A stretch of 64,000 bases of DNA from Akkermansia sp. (GTDB lineage: Bacteria; Verrucomicrobiota; Verrucomicrobiia; Verrucomicrobiales; Akkermansiaceae), in NCBI GenBank assembly GCA_017555205.1, contig JAFZGW010000009.1, forward strand, positions 62,001 through 126,000, given 5' to 3'. Below the pieces are notes generated by a model. That model was not told the origin of the DNA. It searched no databases and saw only the letters and a list, made by a program, of their open reading frames with translations. Below are positions 27,041-35,984 of the stretch, piece after piece. The position numbers and the translations under genes are program-made. Within the stretch, counting starts at the first letter, position 1, and each line of letters begins with the position of its first letter.

Positions 27041-28063
27041 ATGAATAGAATAAGAGGAATATTAACATTGATAATGTCTGCCTTGGTGGTTTTGCCGGTG
27101 CAGGCTACTGAGACTGTTGTACCGTTGCCGGAGTCCGCACCTCATTACTGTTGGAATGGCGTGTTGATATTGGCGGCTGTGCTTGCCGTTCTCGGTTTTA
27201 TCGGTCTGCTGGTAGCTACTGCTGAGCGAGTGGATTTGCACTATGGTATGGGCGATGTCTATATGTCTGTGCCCTTGGCGTTGGCTTGCTGGTATGGGTT
27301 GGCGTGCGCTGCAATTATAGGCTACCGAGGGGACGATTTGCTGCCCTACATGCAGCAAGAATTGCTTGTTGCCGCAGTGTTATTTGTCGGTTCTTTTATA
27401 TTGTCGTTTTTATTGGTGAAGCGATGTAACGGGCAGGCTCGCACGTTGGGGTTGCTGTTTGCGACCTTCGGTCGTCTGTTTGTTGACATTCTAGGTCAGC
27501 TTTTTTCATTGCTTACGTTGTTGGCCGGTCTGTGGGCTATTTTTGGCGGCCGCAAGCAGGAAGGTGAGAAGGTTACATTTCTCGGCCGTTTAGGATGTGC
27601 TGCCGCATTTGTTTGGATTTTCAATTTGGTGTGGGGTTCTATTCGTACTACGACCAAAGAGCCTGTTTCTGCAGCTAACGGTTATTTGCTGGGTATGCTG
27701 AATATAATTTGTGTGGCCGGTGCGTTGTACGGTACTTATGAATACATGCACCGCCAGCCCGATATTCAACCTGCGGCTCTTGTTGATGCTGTTCATCAAA
27801 ACAACTCTGACGCTGCGCTGCGGATTATTGCCGGAAATCCCATGCTGAAGCGTGAGAAGGCTATCCAAGTGGCTTTACATGAGGCTAACTATGATATGCT
27901 CAACGTTATTGTGCGCAGTTCTGATGATGTGGAGAAGGCCTTGGGGTATTGTGAAATGCACCGCGATTTGGCCGGTATGAAGAATTTCCTGAAAGCAAAG
28001 TGCGATGTCAGCTCGATTCCTTTGCTGGTAGAGGATAAGCAGCCTTGGTGGCGTTTCTGGTAA
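27041..28063 (+). CDS. Unknown multi-pass membrane protein with helical C-terminal repeats
   Basis: The 340-residue protein has a cleavable-looking signal peptide (MNRIRGILTLIMSALVVLPVQA) and about six further hydrophobic segments up to residue 235. The soluble C-terminal part (about 245-340) has paired helices such as LVDAVHQNNSDAALRIIAGNP and IQVALHEANYDMLNVIV that resemble ankyrin-type repeats. No family is recognised. It follows the DUF4236-like gene by 11 bp, suggesting a two-gene unit. Confidence 0.72.
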   Translation: MNRIRGILTLIMSALVVLPVQATETVVPLPESAPHYCWNGVLILAAVLAVLGFIGLLVATAERVDLHYGMGDVYMSVPLALACWYGLACAAIIGYRGDDLLPYMQQELLVAAVLFVGSFILSFLLVKRCNGQARTLGLLFATFGRLFVDILGQLFSLLTLLAGLWAIFGGRKQEGEKVTFLGRLGCAAAFVWIFNLVWGSIRTTTKEPVSAANGYLLGMLNIICVAGALYGTYEYMHRQPDIQPAALVDAVHQNNSDAALRIIAGNPMLKREKAIQVALHEANYDMLNVIVRSSDDVEKALGYCEMHRDLAGMKNFLKAKCDVSSIPLLVEDKQPWWRFW

Positions 28064-28165
28064 AATTCCTACATAGCTTTGCTTTATTGCCGTCGGTCGG
28101 GCTGATTTCGCACAAATGTGCAGAATTAGCTCGACTGTTTGTTTCCGATATGCTATAGCTATGAT

Positions 28166-30082
28166 ATGAAATTGCTGAACTCTGTTTTTGCGATGATGGC
28201 ACTTACCGCAGTGAGCGTATGGGCCGGCCCGGAGGCGATGAAGAATTTGCAGCGCCCGCAAGCCGGTTTGTCAGCTGAATTGACATTTGGCGGGCAAGGT
28301 GGACGCGAGTTTATGCTGGATGGGAAACCCTTTCAGATTCGCTCCGGTGAGATTCACCCGCAGCGCGTTCCCCGCACTCATTGGCGCCACCGAATTCGAA
28401 CAGCTAAAGCCATGGGGTTGAACACTATCGCCTTTTATGTGTTTTGGAATGCGCTTGAACAGAAGGATGGAAGTTGGGATTTCAGCGGTAGAAATGACAT
28501 TGCGGCATTCATAGATATGTGCGCAGAGGAGGGGATGTGGGTATTGTTCCGCCCGGGCCCCTTCGTGTGCGGTGAGTGGGATTTGGGCGGGTTGCCTGCC
28601 TATTTGATAAAAGACGACGTTACTCCGCTGCGCTACACTGGCAATGCTCAGTTCATGCAGGCTCAGGCTCGTTATCTTGAGAAGATGGCCGAAATCGCGG
28701 TTCCTCGTCTTTGCAAAAATGGTGGGCCTATCCTCATGGTGCAGCTCGAAAATGAGTACGGCAGCTACAAGACTGAGCACGACGAAATGGCCTATATTGA
28801 GTGGCTGAAAGATTTTTGGACGAATAAGGGTGCCGGCCCCTTCTATCTGTCGGAAGGTTCGCAAAATCACCACTTGCGATTTGTGCCGCGCGGGGTGGCG
28901 GTCGGTCTTGACCCGGCGGACAATGCGTGGCAGATGAATAATGCTCTTCGTATTGCTCCGGGCGTGCCGGTGTTTTCGAGCGAAACTTATCCCGGTTGGT
29001 TGCGCCACTGGGGGGAGGGTAACTGGACTCCCAGTCGAAATACGCTGAATTCTGTTCGCTGGTACATGAGGGACGGAGTTTCGTTCAACCTGTTTGTGTA
29101 CCACGGGGGGACTAGTTTCGGGCTTGCAGCCGGCGCCAATAGTAATGGGGATGGCAGCGGTTTTCAACCTGACCTCACCAGTTATGATTATGGTGCACCT
29201 GTGGGTGAAAACGGCAATCTTACCAAAGAGTATTTTGAGTACCGGGATATAATTAAAGCAGCTCTTCCCAAAGACGCTGCCTTAATAGAGCCCGAGCATC
29301 CTGTTTCTATGGAAATTCCGGCGTTTAGACCTACCCATGTGGCGGATTTTCATGGGCTGGCAGTCGTGGCTGAGCCGCAGTGTTTCGACACTCCGCCCAC
29401 GCTTGAGAGTTTAGGGCAAAACCAAGGTATCGGTATTTATTCCGCCGTTATTCCTGCAGGTCCCGCTGCGGCTCTCAGCTGTCGGGTTCATGACTATGCT
29501 CTGGTATATGTGGGAGATAAGTTTATTGGCGCTTTAGATCGCCGGTTGGGGCAGGCCGGCCTGCAGTTACCGGCGAGAGATGAGGCCTCGGTGCTCAAAA
29601 TTGTCGTAGATACCTTCGGGCATGTGAACTTTGGTTCCTATATAGAAAAAGACCGCAAGGGTGTAATCGGTAAGGTGATGTTAGGTGGCACGGAGCTGCG
29701 CGATTGGTATGTACGGCGCATGCCACTGGCATCTGTACCGGAGCAGGTGCGCAAAACCGGGCACGCTCGCTATCGGGAGCGCGGTGCTCTTTATCGTGCT
29801 GAAATTAAGCTCGAAAACGCACCGCAGGATACATTCCTCGATATGAATGGTTGGCAGAAGGGGTATGTGTGGGTGAATGGTCACCTGTTGGGGCGCTATT
29901 GGCACATAGGGCCGCAGGAGCGCCTTTATTGCCCCGGGGAGTTTTTGAAGCAGGGGAATAATGTTATTGAGATTCTCGACCTTCACATGGTTACTGATAA
30001 CCCTCCCCAAATTTCAGGGAAGAAGCAGCGTAATATGGAGGTGACTAAGCAGACGAAATCGCTCAATAACCAGTGGGATTAA
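28166..30082 (+). CDS. Secreted GH35 beta-galactosidase
   Basis: GH35 enzymes remove terminal beta-galactose, as found on mucin and other host glycans. The 638-residue protein has a signal peptide (MKLLNSVFAMMALTAVSVWA), then the catalytic barrel: GEIHPQRVPRTHWRHRI, the acid/base Glu197 in QLENEYGS and the nucleophile Glu273 in SSETYPGWLRHW. C-terminal beta-sandwich domains end near residue 610. ATG 28166 matches the signal peptide start. A weak promoter (TCGACT-N17-TATAGC) would place the transcription start at or next to this ATG. A terminator follows. Confidence 0.95.
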   Translation: MKLLNSVFAMMALTAVSVWAGPEAMKNLQRPQAGLSAELTFGGQGGREFMLDGKPFQIRSGEIHPQRVPRTHWRHRIRTAKAMGLNTIAFYVFWNALEQKDGSWDFSGRNDIAAFIDMCAEEGMWVLFRPGPFVCGEWDLGGLPAYLIKDDVTPLRYTGNAQFMQAQARYLEKMAEIAVPRLCKNGGPILMVQLENEYGSYKTEHDEMAYIEWLKDFWTNKGAGPFYLSEGSQNHHLRFVPRGVAVGLDPADNAWQMNNALRIAPGVPVFSSETYPGWLRHWGEGNWTPSRNTLNSVRWYMRDGVSFNLFVYHGGTSFGLAAGANSNGDGSGFQPDLTSYDYGAPVGENGNLTKEYFEYRDIIKAALPKDAALIEPEHPVSMEIPAFRPTHVADFHGLAVVAEPQCFDTPPTLESLGQNQGIGIYSAVIPAGPAAALSCRVHDYALVYVGDKFIGALDRRLGQAGLQLPARDEASVLKIVVDTFGHVNFGSYIEKDRKGVIGKVMLGGTELRDWYVRRMPLASVPEQVRKTGHARYRERGALYRAEIKLENAPQDTFLDMNGWQKGYVWVNGHLLGRYWHIGPQERLYCPGEFLKQGNNVIEILDLHMVTDNPPQISGKKQRNMEVTKQTKSLNNQWD

Positions 30083-30137
30083 ATACTTTCAATCATCGGG
30101 GGCTTTTCCCCACTATAGTTGATTGAACTTTTTGAAT

Positions 30138-30176
30138 AACTGACCTCGTGCCGGTGCGCGAGGTTAGTTGTTTTTT
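30138..30176 (+). terminator. Terminator of the GH35 gene
   Basis: AACTGACCTCG (30138-30148) pairs with CGAGGTTAGTT (30159-30169) with one G-U pair, followed by T6 at 30171-30176. Confidence 0.8.
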
Positions 30177-30203
30177 GGGGAGGCTCCGTGTGATTTGAGG
30201 TAT

Positions 30204-30235
30204 AAAAAAGCCGACCTGCGGTGAAGCAGGTCGGC
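30204..30235 (-). terminator. Terminator of mdh
   Basis: GCCGACCTGC (30210-30219) and GCAGGTCGGC (30226-30235) form a perfect 10-bp stem with a 6-nt loop. On the minus strand it is followed by T6 (complement of 30204-30209), 28 bp after the mdh stop. Confidence 0.9.
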
Positions 30236-30262
30236 GCATATAAAATCGGATTGTGCGGCGAT

Positions 30263-31243
30263 TTAGCCGAGCACCTCAGCGCGCTCCTCGAGCAGCTCGG
30301 CGCAGGAAGCGTCAATCTTGGCGCGGGAGAACTCGTCGATAGGAAGCCCCTCTACGATGGTGAGGGTTCCGTCAGCCTCCGTGCGGCTGGGCATGGAGCA
30401 GATGATGCCCTCGGGCAGGCCGTACTTGGTGCCATCGCTGTAGCGAGCCACGGAGTACCAGTCACCCTCTGCAGTGGGGGTGGTGAGGTTCTTCACGGTC
30501 ATGAGAGCAGCATTGGCAGCGGAAGCGGCGGAGGAAAGACCGCGAGCCTGAATGATGGCTGCACCACGCTGCTGAACAGTCTTGATGAAGTCGGTCTTCA
30601 GCCACTCGGAATCGGTGATAACCTCGGTAGCGGGCTTGCCGGCAATCTTGGCGTTGGTGAAGTCGGGGTACTGGGTAGCGGAGTGGTTGCCCCAGATGGT
30701 CATGTTGGTCACCTCGGACACGGCAACACCGGCCTTAGCTGCGAGCTGAGCCTTGGCGCGGTACTCGTCCAGCATGGTCATAGCGAAGAAGTTCTCCTTG
30801 GGCATGCCGGTGGCGTTGTGCATGGCAATCAGGCAGTTTGTGTTGCAGGGGTTGCCCACCACGAATACCTTGCAGCCGGGGGCTGCGTTCTCGGCGATAG
30901 CCTTGCCCTGACCCACGAATACCTTACCGTTGATGGAAAGCAGATCCTTACGCTCCATACCGGCCTTGCGGGGTACGGAACCCACGAGCATGCACCAGTC
31001 AGCATTCTTGAAAGCAACGGCGGGATCATCGGTAGCTACGATTTCCTGTACAAGCGGGAAAGCGCAGTCCTCGAGCTCCATCACTACACCCTGAAGCTTA
31101 TCCAAGCAGGGGGTGATTTCGAGAAGTTTCAGGATAACGGGCTGGTCAGCACCCAGCATCTCGCCGGCTGCGATACGGAACAGCAGAGAATATGCGATAT
31201 TGCCGGCGGCGCCGGTCACGGTCACGGTTACGGGTTTCTTCAT
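30263..31243 (-). CDS. mdh: Malate dehydrogenase
   Basis: Mdh oxidises malate to oxaloacetate with NAD in the TCA cycle. The 326-residue product is of the cytosolic-type malate dehydrogenase: [16 protein letters not shown] nucleotide-binding loop, [14 protein letters not shown] substrate loop, [11 protein letters not shown], and the catalytic His in [16 protein letters not shown] 31243 is chosen because a TTGACT-N17-CATAAT promoter ends only 10 bases upstream, so longer forms lie outside the transcript. A strong terminator follows the stop. Confidence 0.96.
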   Translation of the reverse strand: MKKPVTVTVTGAAGNIAYSLLFRIAAGEMLGADQPVILKLLEITPCLDKLQGVVMELEDCAFPLVQEIVATDDPAVAFKNADWCMLVGSVPRKAGMERKDLLSINGKVFVGQGKAIAENAAPGCKVFVVGNPCNTNCLIAMHNATGMPKENFFAMTMLDEYRAKAQLAAKAGVAVSEVTNMTIWGNHSATQYPDFTNAKIAGKPATEVITDSEWLKTDFIKTVQQRGAAIIQARGLSSAASAANAALMTVKNLTTPTAEGDWYSVARYSDGTKYGLPEGIICSMPSRTEADGTLTIVEGLPIDEFSRAKIDASCAELLEERAEVLG

Positions 31244-31252
31244 AACGGGGGT

Positions 31253-31281
31253 ATTATGCCTGTTCACCGCTGTAAAGTCAA
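31253..31281 (-). promoter_or_regulatory. Promoter of mdh, almost no leader
   Basis: On the minus strand TTGACT (31281-31276), 17 bp, CATAAT (31258-31253). The expected start site is about 2-4 bases before the mdh ATG, so the transcript is leaderless or nearly so. Confidence 0.75.
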
Positions 31282-31355
31282 CACTGAAATCAATTCATGG
31301 CACGGCTTTTTTTACGTTGCAACGCTTATGAATACACGCAATGTGTGTTTTATCA

Positions 31356-31383
31356 TTGCATTTTGCGCTGAATGTGCTACAAT
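31356..31383 (+). promoter_or_regulatory. Promoter of the 68-residue membrane protein gene
   Basis: TTGCAT (31356-31361), a 16-bp spacer and TACAAT (31378-31383) precede the ATG at 31409 with a predicted leader of about 19 bases. Confidence 0.55.
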
Positions 31384-31408
31384 ACGCGCGTCTTAAACCC
31401 ATCTTTAT

Positions 31409-31615
31409 ATGGCTACTCCCAAGATTAAAAACCCCCTCGGTTCGAAGCTGAAGATTGCAACGGCTGAGGTGAAACGTGTAAAGTCTGAAGGTCCGCTTTA
31501 TTACATACTGCCGCCCGTGTTGGTGTTGGCAGTTATAATTTTCTGTTACACCGCGACTCCTCCTAAGTCTGCCACCGAATCGGCTGCTGCAGAGCCTACT
31601 ACTACTCAGGAGTGA
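31409..31615 (+). CDS. Small single-pass membrane protein of unknown function
   Basis: The 68-residue product has a basic N-terminal half, one membrane helix (about residues 31-48, YYILPPVLVLAVIIFCY) and a short Ala/Thr/Glu-rich tail. No family is recognised. It has its own promoter-like sequence and lies between mdh and icd; a link to respiration is only positional. Confidence 0.6.
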   Translation: MATPKIKNPLGSKLKIATAEVKRVKSEGPLYYILPPVLVLAVIIFCYTATPPKSATESAAAEPTTTQE

Positions 31616-31635
31616 TTTTTTGTAGCAGTTTTTCA

Positions 31636-31664
31636 TTTATATCCAGAAATAACCAACTTATATT
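31636..31664 (+). promoter_or_regulatory. Possible promoter of icd
   Basis: TTTATA (31636-31641), a 17-bp spacer and TATATT (31659-31664). The -10 ends 13 bases before the icd ATG, predicting a leader of about 6 bases. Confidence 0.45.
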
Positions 31665-31676
31665 CCATCGAACATT

Positions 31677-32897
31677 ATGAGCAACGCCTCCCCTATTACC
31701 ATGGGCACGCAGGGACTGCAGGTGCCTGATTTTCCCATTATTCCCCATATCATCGGTGATGGTTCCGGTCCTGATATATGGCGCGCAGCTAAGCGTGTGA
31801 TAGATGCCGCCGTGAAAGCCGCTTACGGCGCAGCACGCGCCATTGAGTGGAAGGAAGTACTGGCCGGGCAGAAATCGTTTGACGAGCTGGGAACCTGGTT
31901 GCCGAATGAGACGGTCGAGGCGTTCCGTAATTACTTGGTGGGTATCAAAGGCCCGTTGACAACTCCGGTCGGTGGCGGTATTCGCTCGCTGAATGTTGCC
32001 CTGCGTCAGGGGCTTGATTTGTACTGTTGCGTGCGCCCCGTGCGTTATTTTAAGGGGATTGAGACCCCTGTTAAAGACCCCTCACTTGTTGATATGGTTA
32101 TCTTCCGCGAAAATACGGAGGATATTTACGCCGGTGTTGAGTTTAAGGAGGGCAGTAAAGAGGCTGAGATTTTCTATAACTGGCTTTCTGAGATGTACCC
32201 TGAGCGCGCAGGTAAGATTCGGTTCCCCCATACTTCCGGCTTTGGTATCAAACCGGTCTCGCGCGAGGGGACTGAGCGCCTGGTGCGCTCGGCTATTCAG
32301 TATGCTATCGACAATAATTGCCCGAGTGTCACCCTGGTGCACAAGGGGAATATCATGAAATTTACGGAGGGCGCCTTCCGTGATTGGGGGTATGAGTTGG
32401 CTCGCCGTGAATTCGGTGCCGAAATTCTGGATAAGGGGCCGTGGTGCCGCTTGCCCAACGGCATCATTATTAAAGATTGCATTTGCGATGCTTTCCTGCA
32501 GGAAATCCTCATTCATCCCAAAGACCACTCCGTGGTTGCCACTCTCAACCTCAACGGTGATTATTGTTCGGATGCCCTTGCTGCACAGGTAGGCGGCATT
32601 GGTATAGCCCCCGGTGCCAACATTAACTACAAGACCGGGCACGCCGTTTTCGAAGCTACACATGGTACTGCTCCTGCTCTGGCGAATCTCGACAAAGCCA
32701 ACCCTTGCTCCTTCTTGCTTTCTGCTGAGATGATGCTGCGCTATATCGGTTGGACGGAAGCCGCTGATAACATTGTGCGTGCTATAGAGGCTGCTATAAC
32801 GGATAAGAAGGTAACAGCCGACCTTGCAGAGATGATACCCGGCTCAACAGCTCTGAGCACAAGCGAGTTCGGTGATCTCCTTATCAGCAAGCTCTGA
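31677..32897 (+). CDS. icd: Isocitrate dehydrogenase (NADP-type)
   Basis: Icd decarboxylates isocitrate to 2-oxoglutarate in the TCA cycle. The 406-residue protein is full length for the homodimeric prokaryotic type. It has the substrate loop [21 protein letters not shown] with the phosphorylatable-type serine, [36 protein letters not shown], and the cofactor segment [10 protein letters not shown]. The cofactor choice NADP rather than NAD is likely from overall similarity but not proved here. The methyltransferase gene follows after 11 bp. Confidence 0.95.
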   Translation: MSNASPITMGTQGLQVPDFPIIPHIIGDGSGPDIWRAAKRVIDAAVKAAYGAARAIEWKEVLAGQKSFDELGTWLPNETVEAFRNYLVGIKGPLTTPVGGGIRSLNVALRQGLDLYCCVRPVRYFKGIETPVKDPSLVDMVIFRENTEDIYAGVEFKEGSKEAEIFYNWLSEMYPERAGKIRFPHTSGFGIKPVSREGTERLVRSAIQYAIDNNCPSVTLVHKGNIMKFTEGAFRDWGYELARREFGAEILDKGPWCRLPNGIIIKDCICDAFLQEILIHPKDHSVVATLNLNGDYCSDALAAQVGGIGIAPGANINYKTGHAVFEATHGTAPALANLDKANPCSFLLSAEMMLRYIGWTEAADNIVRAIEAAITDKKVTADLAEMIPGSTALSTSEFGDLLISKL

Positions 32898-32908
32898 TTG
32901 CCAGCCTC

Positions 32909-33583
32909 ATGCCTGATCCCAGCTTTGTTCACGCGGCGTTTTCTTCAATCGCCTCACGCTACGTTACAGCTAACCATGTCCTCTCATTGGGGATGGATAT
33001 TCTGTGGCGTGAGCGCGCGTTGAAGATAATTGCTGAGTGGAAACCTCGCAACTTGCTCGATATCGCTACCGGAACCGGCGATTTGGCACTTACTGTGCAG
33101 CGAGCGCTGCCGGAGGTGGAGGTGCTCGGTACGGATTTTTGCCGTCCCATGCTCGATGTAGCGGTGCAGCGTGGGCTTGTGAATGTGCTGGAGGCGGATG
33201 CCATGAATCTCCCTTTGCCGGATGCTGCGTTCGATGCTGCTACGGTTGCTTTCGGATTGCGCAATATGGCTGATTACGAGAAGGCGCTGTGCGAGTTTCG
33301 CCGCGTTTTGCGTCCGCAGGGGCACCTAATGGTGCTTGATTTCAGTATGGTGGAGGGGCCGTTTGCTGCCCCTTACCGTTTTTATTTGCACAATGTTTTA
33401 CCGCGTATTGCCGGCTGGCTTACCGGAAATTCCGGGGCATACGATTATTTAGGTGAGAGCATCGAGGCCTTTCCGCGCGGAGCCGCATTTTGTGAGCTGC
33501 TTTCCCGCTGCGGTTATAAAGGCGCGAAGGCATTGTCGCTTATGGGCGGGATTGCTACTATTTATACAGCTGAGAAGTCGTAG
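32909..33583 (+). CDS. ubiE: Demethylmenaquinone methyltransferase
   Basis: UbiE/MenG performs the C-methylation that finishes menaquinone, the electron acceptor expected for Complex I here. The 224-residue protein has the family N-terminus FSSIASRYVTANHVLSLGMD-like pattern, the SAM motif LLDIATGTGDLAL, FGLRNMADYEKAL and the C-terminal GGIATIYTAEKS. It lies 11 bp after icd and is followed by a terminator. Ubiquinone biosynthesis is less likely given the lineage. Confidence 0.94.
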   Translation: MPDPSFVHAAFSSIASRYVTANHVLSLGMDILWRERALKIIAEWKPRNLLDIATGTGDLALTVQRALPEVEVLGTDFCRPMLDVAVQRGLVNVLEADAMNLPLPDAAFDAATVAFGLRNMADYEKALCEFRRVLRPQGHLMVLDFSMVEGPFAAPYRFYLHNVLPRIAGWLTGNSGAYDYLGESIEAFPRGAAFCELLSRCGYKGAKALSLMGGIATIYTAEKS

Positions 33584-33614
33584 CAAGTATTTACTACCCC
33601 CGTTTTCTTTTTTT

Positions 33615-33650
33615 AAATCCGTAGGCTGTCAATGTCTGCGGATTTTTTTT
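33615..33650 (+). terminator. Terminator after ubiE
   Basis: AAATCCGTAG (33615-33624) pairs with CTGCGGATTT (33636-33645) with one wobble or mismatch, followed by a T-run to 33650. Confidence 0.85.
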
Positions 33651-33690
33651 GGCAAAGCTTATATCCGGCTTTACAAATTCCGGTTAATTT

Positions 33691-34479
33691 TTATACCAAA
33701 GAGCGCTCTACACAGGCGTAGGCGCTGTGGTTGTGTATGGATTCAAAGTTCTCAGCCTCGATTCGATACCAAGAAAAGGCATTGTAGCGTTCCGTCGCTA
33801 CGGCGACATTGCGCACGAGGTCTTCTACGAATACGGGGTTTTCGTAGGCTTTGTCCGTCACATATTTTTCGTCGGGGCGTTTAAGCAGGCTGTAAAGCTG
33901 ACAGCTGGCACAATCTTCAACAAGGTCAATAAGATCCTCAATCCAAACCGCAGCCCCGGAAAAACGCACGGAATAGGTCACTACTCCGCGTTGGTTGTGG
34001 GCACCACGCTCGCTCATTGCTTTGGAGCAGGGGCAAAGTGTAGTTACGGGCACCTTAATCGTGAGCGTGAAGGTGCCCGGCTGGTTGCGTTCGGCATCGA
34101 TGACGAAACGCACATCATAATCCATCATTCCTTCCATCCCTGTGACCGGGGCTTTTTTCAGTCGGAAGAAGGGAAAGTCAATCTCCACGCGTGCTCGCTG
34201 AGCGGGTAGCTTGCGCAACAGGCGTGAGGGTAGGCGCACCGCAGAGTGGACATCCAGATATCGGCGGTGCTCATGCAGAGCCTCCACAAATCGGCTCATG
34301 TGAGTGCCCTTGTACTGCTCGGGTAGGTCAACCATGAGCGCCAAGGTTGCAACGGTGGGTTGCGTGCGCTGCTCTTTATCACTCACAATAATGGGATAGC
34401 GAACCCCTCGCACGCCTACACGGTCAATGGAAATTTGCCGTGTATCGTGCTCATTCTGAGTGTCTTTGAGCTCTTTCAT
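33691..34479 (-). CDS. folE2: GTP cyclohydrolase FolE2 (type IB)
   Basis: FolE2 makes dihydroneopterin triphosphate for folate synthesis and, unlike FolE, does not need zinc. The 262-residue protein has the family hallmarks ISIDRVGVRGVRYP near the N-terminus, VTTLCPCSKAMSERGAHNQRG with the key cysteine, and HNHSAYA near the C-terminus. It lies downstream of the rpsR terminator and next to rpsR, rpmG and a DksA-like gene, a neighbourhood that recalls zinc-sparing gene sets. Confidence 0.95.
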   Translation of the reverse strand: MKELKDTQNEHDTRQISIDRVGVRGVRYPIIVSDKEQRTQPTVATLALMVDLPEQYKGTHMSRFVEALHEHRRYLDVHSAVRLPSRLLRKLPAQRARVEIDFPFFRLKKAPVTGMEGMMDYDVRFVIDAERNQPGTFTLTIKVPVTTLCPCSKAMSERGAHNQRGVVTYSVRFSGAAVWIEDLIDLVEDCASCQLYSLLKRPDEKYVTDKAYENPVFVEDLVRNVAVATERYNAFSWYRIEAENFESIHNHSAYACVERSLV

Positions 34480-34495
34480 GGTTGCTGAACTCTGA

Positions 34496-34548
34496 ATAAT
34501 AAAAAGAAGAGGGAGCTTGAAGGTGCTTTCGCAGCTTACAAGCTCCCT
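34496..34548 (-). terminator. Terminator of rpsR
   Basis: AGGGAGCTTG (34510-34519) and CAAGCTCCCT (34539-34548) form a perfect 10-bp stem. On the minus strand it is followed by a T-rich run, the complement of 34496-34509. Confidence 0.85.
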
Positions 34549-34601
34549 TTAATCAACGACAATCTGCCGTCGAGAACTCCTCTACATTCGGAGATTTCAA
34601 A

Positions 34602-34847
34602 TTAGGGGAGCAGGTTCACGGCACGAGCGCGGCGAATCTCGCGCGTGATCTTGCGGTGTGTCTTAGCGGAGACACCGGTCACGCGGCGGGGAAGAATCTT
34701 GCCCGTCTCGGAGGTGAACTTGGAAAGGAACTCGGGGTTGCACATATCGATGGCACCGGCGGGGATGTCAATGCGACGACGGGGCATTGTCTTGTTGCAG
34801 GTGCGGAAACGGATACGACGCTCAACGCTCTTGAATTCTGTAATCAT
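34602..34847 (-). CDS. rpsR: 30S ribosomal protein S18
   Basis: S18 binds S6 on the platform of the small subunit. The 81-residue product has the family core FLSKFTSETGKILPRRVTGVSAKTHRKITREIRRARAVNLLP. Its N-terminal half is a little longer and less conserved than in Escherichia coli. It is not next to rpsF or rplI as in many bacteria, but 31 bp after rpmG. A terminator follows. Confidence 0.93.
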   Translation of the reverse strand: MITEFKSVERRIRFRTCNKTMPRRRIDIPAGAIDMCNPEFLSKFTSETGKILPRRVTGVSAKTHRKITREIRRARAVNLLP

Positions 34848-34878
34848 AATGCTGTAATCTTACTGGTGTTGCGGCGGT

Positions 34879-35054
34879 TTAGCGCATCTCGCGATGCAGG
34901 GTACGGCGCTTCAGGAAGGGGTTGAACTTAACCTTCTCCAGACGACCGGGGGTACGCTGGCTCTTCTTGTTGCGGGTGGTGACATAGCGAGAGGGGGTCT
35001 TACCCTCGGCCTTAGCCTCCGTGCATTCCAGGATGATGATATCTCTAGGCATAT
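34879..35054 (-). CDS. rpmG: 50S ribosomal protein L33, reading frame broken near the start
   Basis: The minus strand encodes a nearly complete L33: after the break it reads [46 protein letters not shown] and TLHREMR, then TAA at 34881-34879. The natural start ATGCCTAGAGAT (MPRD) at 35054-35043 is out of frame with this because the sequence reads GATATATC where GATATC would be in frame, a 2-bp AT excess at about 35039-35043. No other in-frame start exists. It lacks the paired cysteines of zinc-binding L33. The break is either an assembly error or a real mutation. Located between the DksA-like gene and rpsR. Confidence 0.8.
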
Positions 35055-35092
35055 TCGGTGATTAATGTTGACTTGCGGGCGCCTATTCTACA

Positions 35093-35758
35093 CTATTCTT
35101 CGGATTCGTCAAGTGCAAAAACACTTTCCATGTCATTTTGCAGGCCGGAATAGCCCACATCGTCCGATTTTTTAGCCAAATAGCTGGCATAAGAGCCGTA
35201 TTTTTTCTCAAATTCCTCCTGACATTTTACCGTAAGTCGGCAGAAAGGACGTACTTCAAGGCGTTTTTTAGGGATGGGCTCGAGAGAAATTTCACAAATT
35301 CCATAGTAACCCATGCGGATTCGCTCGAGTGCGGCATCGATTTCGAAAAGCTGCTCGCGGTCTTTGCCCAGCAAGCGCAGGGTAAGGTCGCGTACCTCCG
35401 CTTCGCTGCCGGCATCGCCAATGTGCTGGCCTGAGGAAGAAGATACGTTCGATGCACCGCTGCGCAGGTGGTCGCGGGTAATATCCTGCATGTTCGGCAG
35501 CAGTTGGTCACGCAGTTCAAGCAGGGATTGTTTGCGGGCTTCGAGGAATGCTGGCCATTCAGGGTCTGCCTTCAGCAGGGCAAGAGTCTCCTTAAGCTTA
35601 GCTTTGCGGGCTTTTTCTTCAGGCGTAAGAACTTCTTTTCCGTTAGTTTTGCTGACGGGGGCTTTCTTTTCCGTATTCTTCGCTGTGGGCTTGCTCGTCT
35701 TTTCTTTGGCGGGTTTAGCCTTGGCCTCAGAAGTTGTGGTTTTCTTGCTGGTTGCCAT
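35093..35758 (-). CDS. DksA/TraR-family protein with a degenerate zinc finger
   Basis: DksA-like proteins bind in the RNA polymerase secondary channel and modulate initiation with ppGpp. The 221-residue protein has a Lys/Ala/Thr-rich N-terminal 55 residues of low complexity, a coiled-coil part (about 60-150) and a C-terminal finger region GYYGICEISLEPIPKKRLE. In this finger only two of the usual four cysteines remain: the second is Ser (CEIS) and the third is Thr (LTVKC). Zinc-free DksA-like variants of this kind are known. It heads a likely operon with rpmG and rpsR. Confidence 0.82.
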   Translation of the reverse strand: MATSKKTTTSEAKAKPAKEKTSKPTAKNTEKKAPVSKTNGKEVLTPEEKARKAKLKETLALLKADPEWPAFLEARKQSLLELRDQLLPNMQDITRDHLRSGASNVSSSSGQHIGDAGSEAEVRDLTLRLLGKDREQLFEIDAALERIRMGYYGICEISLEPIPKKRLEVRPFCRLTVKCQEEFEKKYGSYASYLAKKSDDVGYSGLQNDMESVFALDESEE

Positions 35759-35838
35759 GTGTGTAATGCTTTATGTGAGAATGACTTTTGACGGATTGTC
35801 TGTCGCAGTCTGTGAAAATCTGCGCGAACGATTGTCTG

Positions 35839-35867
35839 CTAATACCACAATAACTTTCAGATTGCAA
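35839..35867 (-). promoter_or_regulatory. Possible promoter of the DksA-like/rpmG/rpsR unit
   Basis: On the minus strand TTGCAA (35867-35862), a 17-bp spacer and TATTAG (35844-35839). The predicted leader is about 74 bases, longer than elsewhere in the window. Confidence 0.45.
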
Positions 35868-35984
35868 GAAAAAATTGCGTTTTATGCAGCGAACTGTCGG
35901 AAATTATAGGGATATTCCATTTGCTGTGGAGACTGTTCTTTTTTTATTGACTAACGGGGCGAGCTGTGACAGACTGTCAGAGTT

